Positions 7,008 to 8,040 of a stretch of 8,040 nucleotides of DNA are shown in pieces. Within the stretch, counting starts at the first letter, position 1, and each line of letters starts with the position of its first letter. The DNA comes from Verrucomicrobiales bacterium (lineage in GTDB: Bacteria; Verrucomicrobiota; Verrucomicrobiia; Verrucomicrobiales; DEV007), in NCBI GenBank assembly GCA_013911195.1, contig JACETS010000118.1, positions 1-8,040 on the forward strand, written 5' to 3'. Under the pieces are notes generated by a model. The model did not search any database, was not told the DNA's origin, and saw only the letters and a list, made by a program, of their open reading frames with translations. A program made the translations under genes and the position numbers.

Positions 7008-8040
7008 ATGAGAGGTATCTCCAGACACTTGAATTTCATCTTAGCCTGTAAGCTTGGAGTAATTCATTTTTTGTTCAGTGGCTATGAAATATTAGCTAAA
7101 GAGAAAAAAATTGAGCATTGGACTTACATTAAACCTATCAAATCCAAGGTTCCTGAAAATTCTCGATGGGGTTATAATGAAATTGATTTTTTCATTCTAG
7201 ATAAAATGAAAAGTGTTGGACTGTCCCCGCAAAAAGAAGCTTCTAAGGAAGAATGGTTAAGGCGAGCTAGTTTTGATATTACTGGTCTTCCTCCAAGTAT
7301 CAGTGAGATTGATTTATTTCTAAAAGATGATTCTAAGGAGGCATATAACAAAGCGGTTAAAAGATTATTAAGTTCTCCTAAATATGGTGAGCGAATGGCT
7401 GCCTGGTGGTTAGACGGTGCGAGATATGGTGATAGTCATGGATACGACAATGACCTTGAAAATAGTCAGTGGCCTTGGAGGAACTGGGTCATCGAATCAT
7501 TTAATGCGAATAAATCTTTTGATGTTTTCACTATTGAGCAATTAGCAGGTGATCTATTGCCTAACCCCTCTAATGATCAGATAATAGCTACTGGGTTTAA
7601 TAGAAATCATAGGATACAGACCGAGGGTGGCGCTATTGATGAAGAGTGGAGGACAGAATATGTTATTGATAGGGTTGAAACAATGGGAACGGTTTGGATG
7701 GGGCTGACTTTGAGCTGTGCTCGTTGTCATGACCATAAATACGATCCGATAACTCAAAGAGAGTTTTATCAACTTTTTGCCTTTTTTAATAATCTCGATG
7801 AAAAAGGTTTTATTAATAATTTAAGAGGTAGTGCTGAGCCGAGAATTCGTTATAAGAAAAAAGAATTTGATCTAAAGGTTTCACAAATTAAAAATAGCTA
7901 CTCTGAAAAGTCGGATCAGGATAAACAGATTTCAAAAATTGAACCGTCCTATCCTCATGTCATGATCATGAGGGAGATGCCAAAAAAGAGGAAAGCATTT
8001 ATTCTGGATGGGGGGCAATACGATGCGCTTGGTGAGGAGG
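7008..8040 (+). CDS. Secreted DUF1549 (PSCyt2) planctomycete-type cytochrome protein, 3' end outside window
   Basis: ATG at 7008 opens a frame that is uninterrupted to the window edge (344 codons). The N-terminus has a basic start, a hydrophobic stretch (LNFILACKLGVIHFLF) and a possible cleavage site after EILA, so export is likely. From about residue 37 it shows the DUF1549 pattern: HWTYIKPIK, W-YNEIDFFIL, RRASFDITGLPP, KYGERMAAWWLDGARYGDSHGYDND, then a c-type heme-like motif C237-A-R-C240-H241 followed by DHKYDPITQREFYQ. Residues ~316-344 (MIMREMPKKRKAFILDGGQYD) match the linker normally followed by a DUF1553 (PSD1) domain, which should lie beyond the edge. The N-terminal PSCyt1 heme domain that often precedes DUF1549 is absent here. 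These proteins are abundant in PVC bacteria, often in polysaccharide or sulfatase loci; their reaction is not established. No Shine-Dalgarno is visible; TATAAAAT (6992-6999) lies just upstream and might be a -10 element. Confidence 0.93.
   Translation, partial: MRGISRHLNFILACKLGVIHFLFSGYEILAKEKKIEHWTYIKPIKSKVPENSRWGYNEIDFFILDKMKSVGLSPQKEASKEEWLRRASFDITGLPPSISEIDLFLKDDSKEAYNKAVKRLLSSPKYGERMAAWWLDGARYGDSHGYDNDLENSQWPWRNWVIESFNANKSFDVFTIEQLAGDLLPNPSNDQIIATGFNRNHRIQTEGGAIDEEWRTEYVIDRVETMGTVWMGLTLSCARCHDHKYDPITQREFYQLFAFFNNLDEKGFINNLRGSAEPRIRYKKKEFDLKVSQIKNSYSEKSDQDKQISKIEPSYPHVMIMREMPKKRKAFILDGGQYDALGEE

Noticed and set aside
7554..7772. Minus-strand 72-codon ORF
   Set aside because: It overlaps the conserved DUF1549 coding region on the opposite strand and has no recognisable features.

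Overview
The window holds three protein genes and looks like a member of the PVC superphylum (Planctomycetes, Verrucomicrobia, Lentisphaerae), probably marine and of moderate-to-low GC. The reasons are the gene families: a DUF1549-type 'planctomycete cytochrome' protein, a CRTAC1-like FG-GAP/ASPIC lipoprotein fused to thioredoxin and TPR domains, and a large secreted protein with thrombospondin type-3 calcium repeats. This assignment is inferred from family content; no rRNA or other phylogenetic marker is present. None of the three genes has a recognisable Shine-Dalgarno sequence.

Layout: (1) 1-3100, minus strand, is a very large secreted protein whose C-terminus lies outside the window. It has two tandem copies of a ~220-residue beta-rich domain, each followed by TSP3-type Asp-rich repeats, then a PA14-like domain and more TSP3 repeats. 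(2) 3101-3250 is intergenic, with a weak AT-rich hairpin just after the upstream gene and a good sigma70-like promoter for the TSP3 gene. (3) 3251-6907, minus strand, is what naive ORF calling splits into two genes of 623 and 562 codons. They lie in the same frame, separated only by a single TGA codon (5038-5036) and 32 open codons. (4) 6908-7007 is a short divergent intergenic region with a 10-bp palindrome. (5) 7008-8040, plus strand, is the start of a secreted DUF1549 protein that runs off the right edge.

The main result is that the split gene is best read as one 1218-residue selenoprotein. The TGA falls inside a seven-bladed FG-GAP propeller (six Asp-loop repeats before it, one after). 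The 32 codons after it continue sensible protein (SFFWRQVVAQT...). The RNA that starts at the UGA folds into a bacterial SECIS-like hairpin: a lower stem UGAAG/CUUCG, an upper stem GGCGAC/GUCGCU and a five-base apical loop AGGUU that begins 16 nt after the UGA. This resembles the E. coli fdhF SECIS as I remember it. The same polypeptide carries a lipoprotein signal, an ASPIC/UnbV domain, a thioredoxin domain with an intact WCAPC motif and C-terminal TPRs, which points to an extracytoplasmic redox function. I do not recall this family as an established selenoprotein, but I could not search.

The genes may belong to a surface and degradation locus typical of PVC bacteria: lipoprotein and secreted scaffold proteins beside a putative cytochrome-type secreted enzyme. 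No functional link between them is shown directly. There are no RNA genes, mobile elements or CRISPR arrays that I can support.
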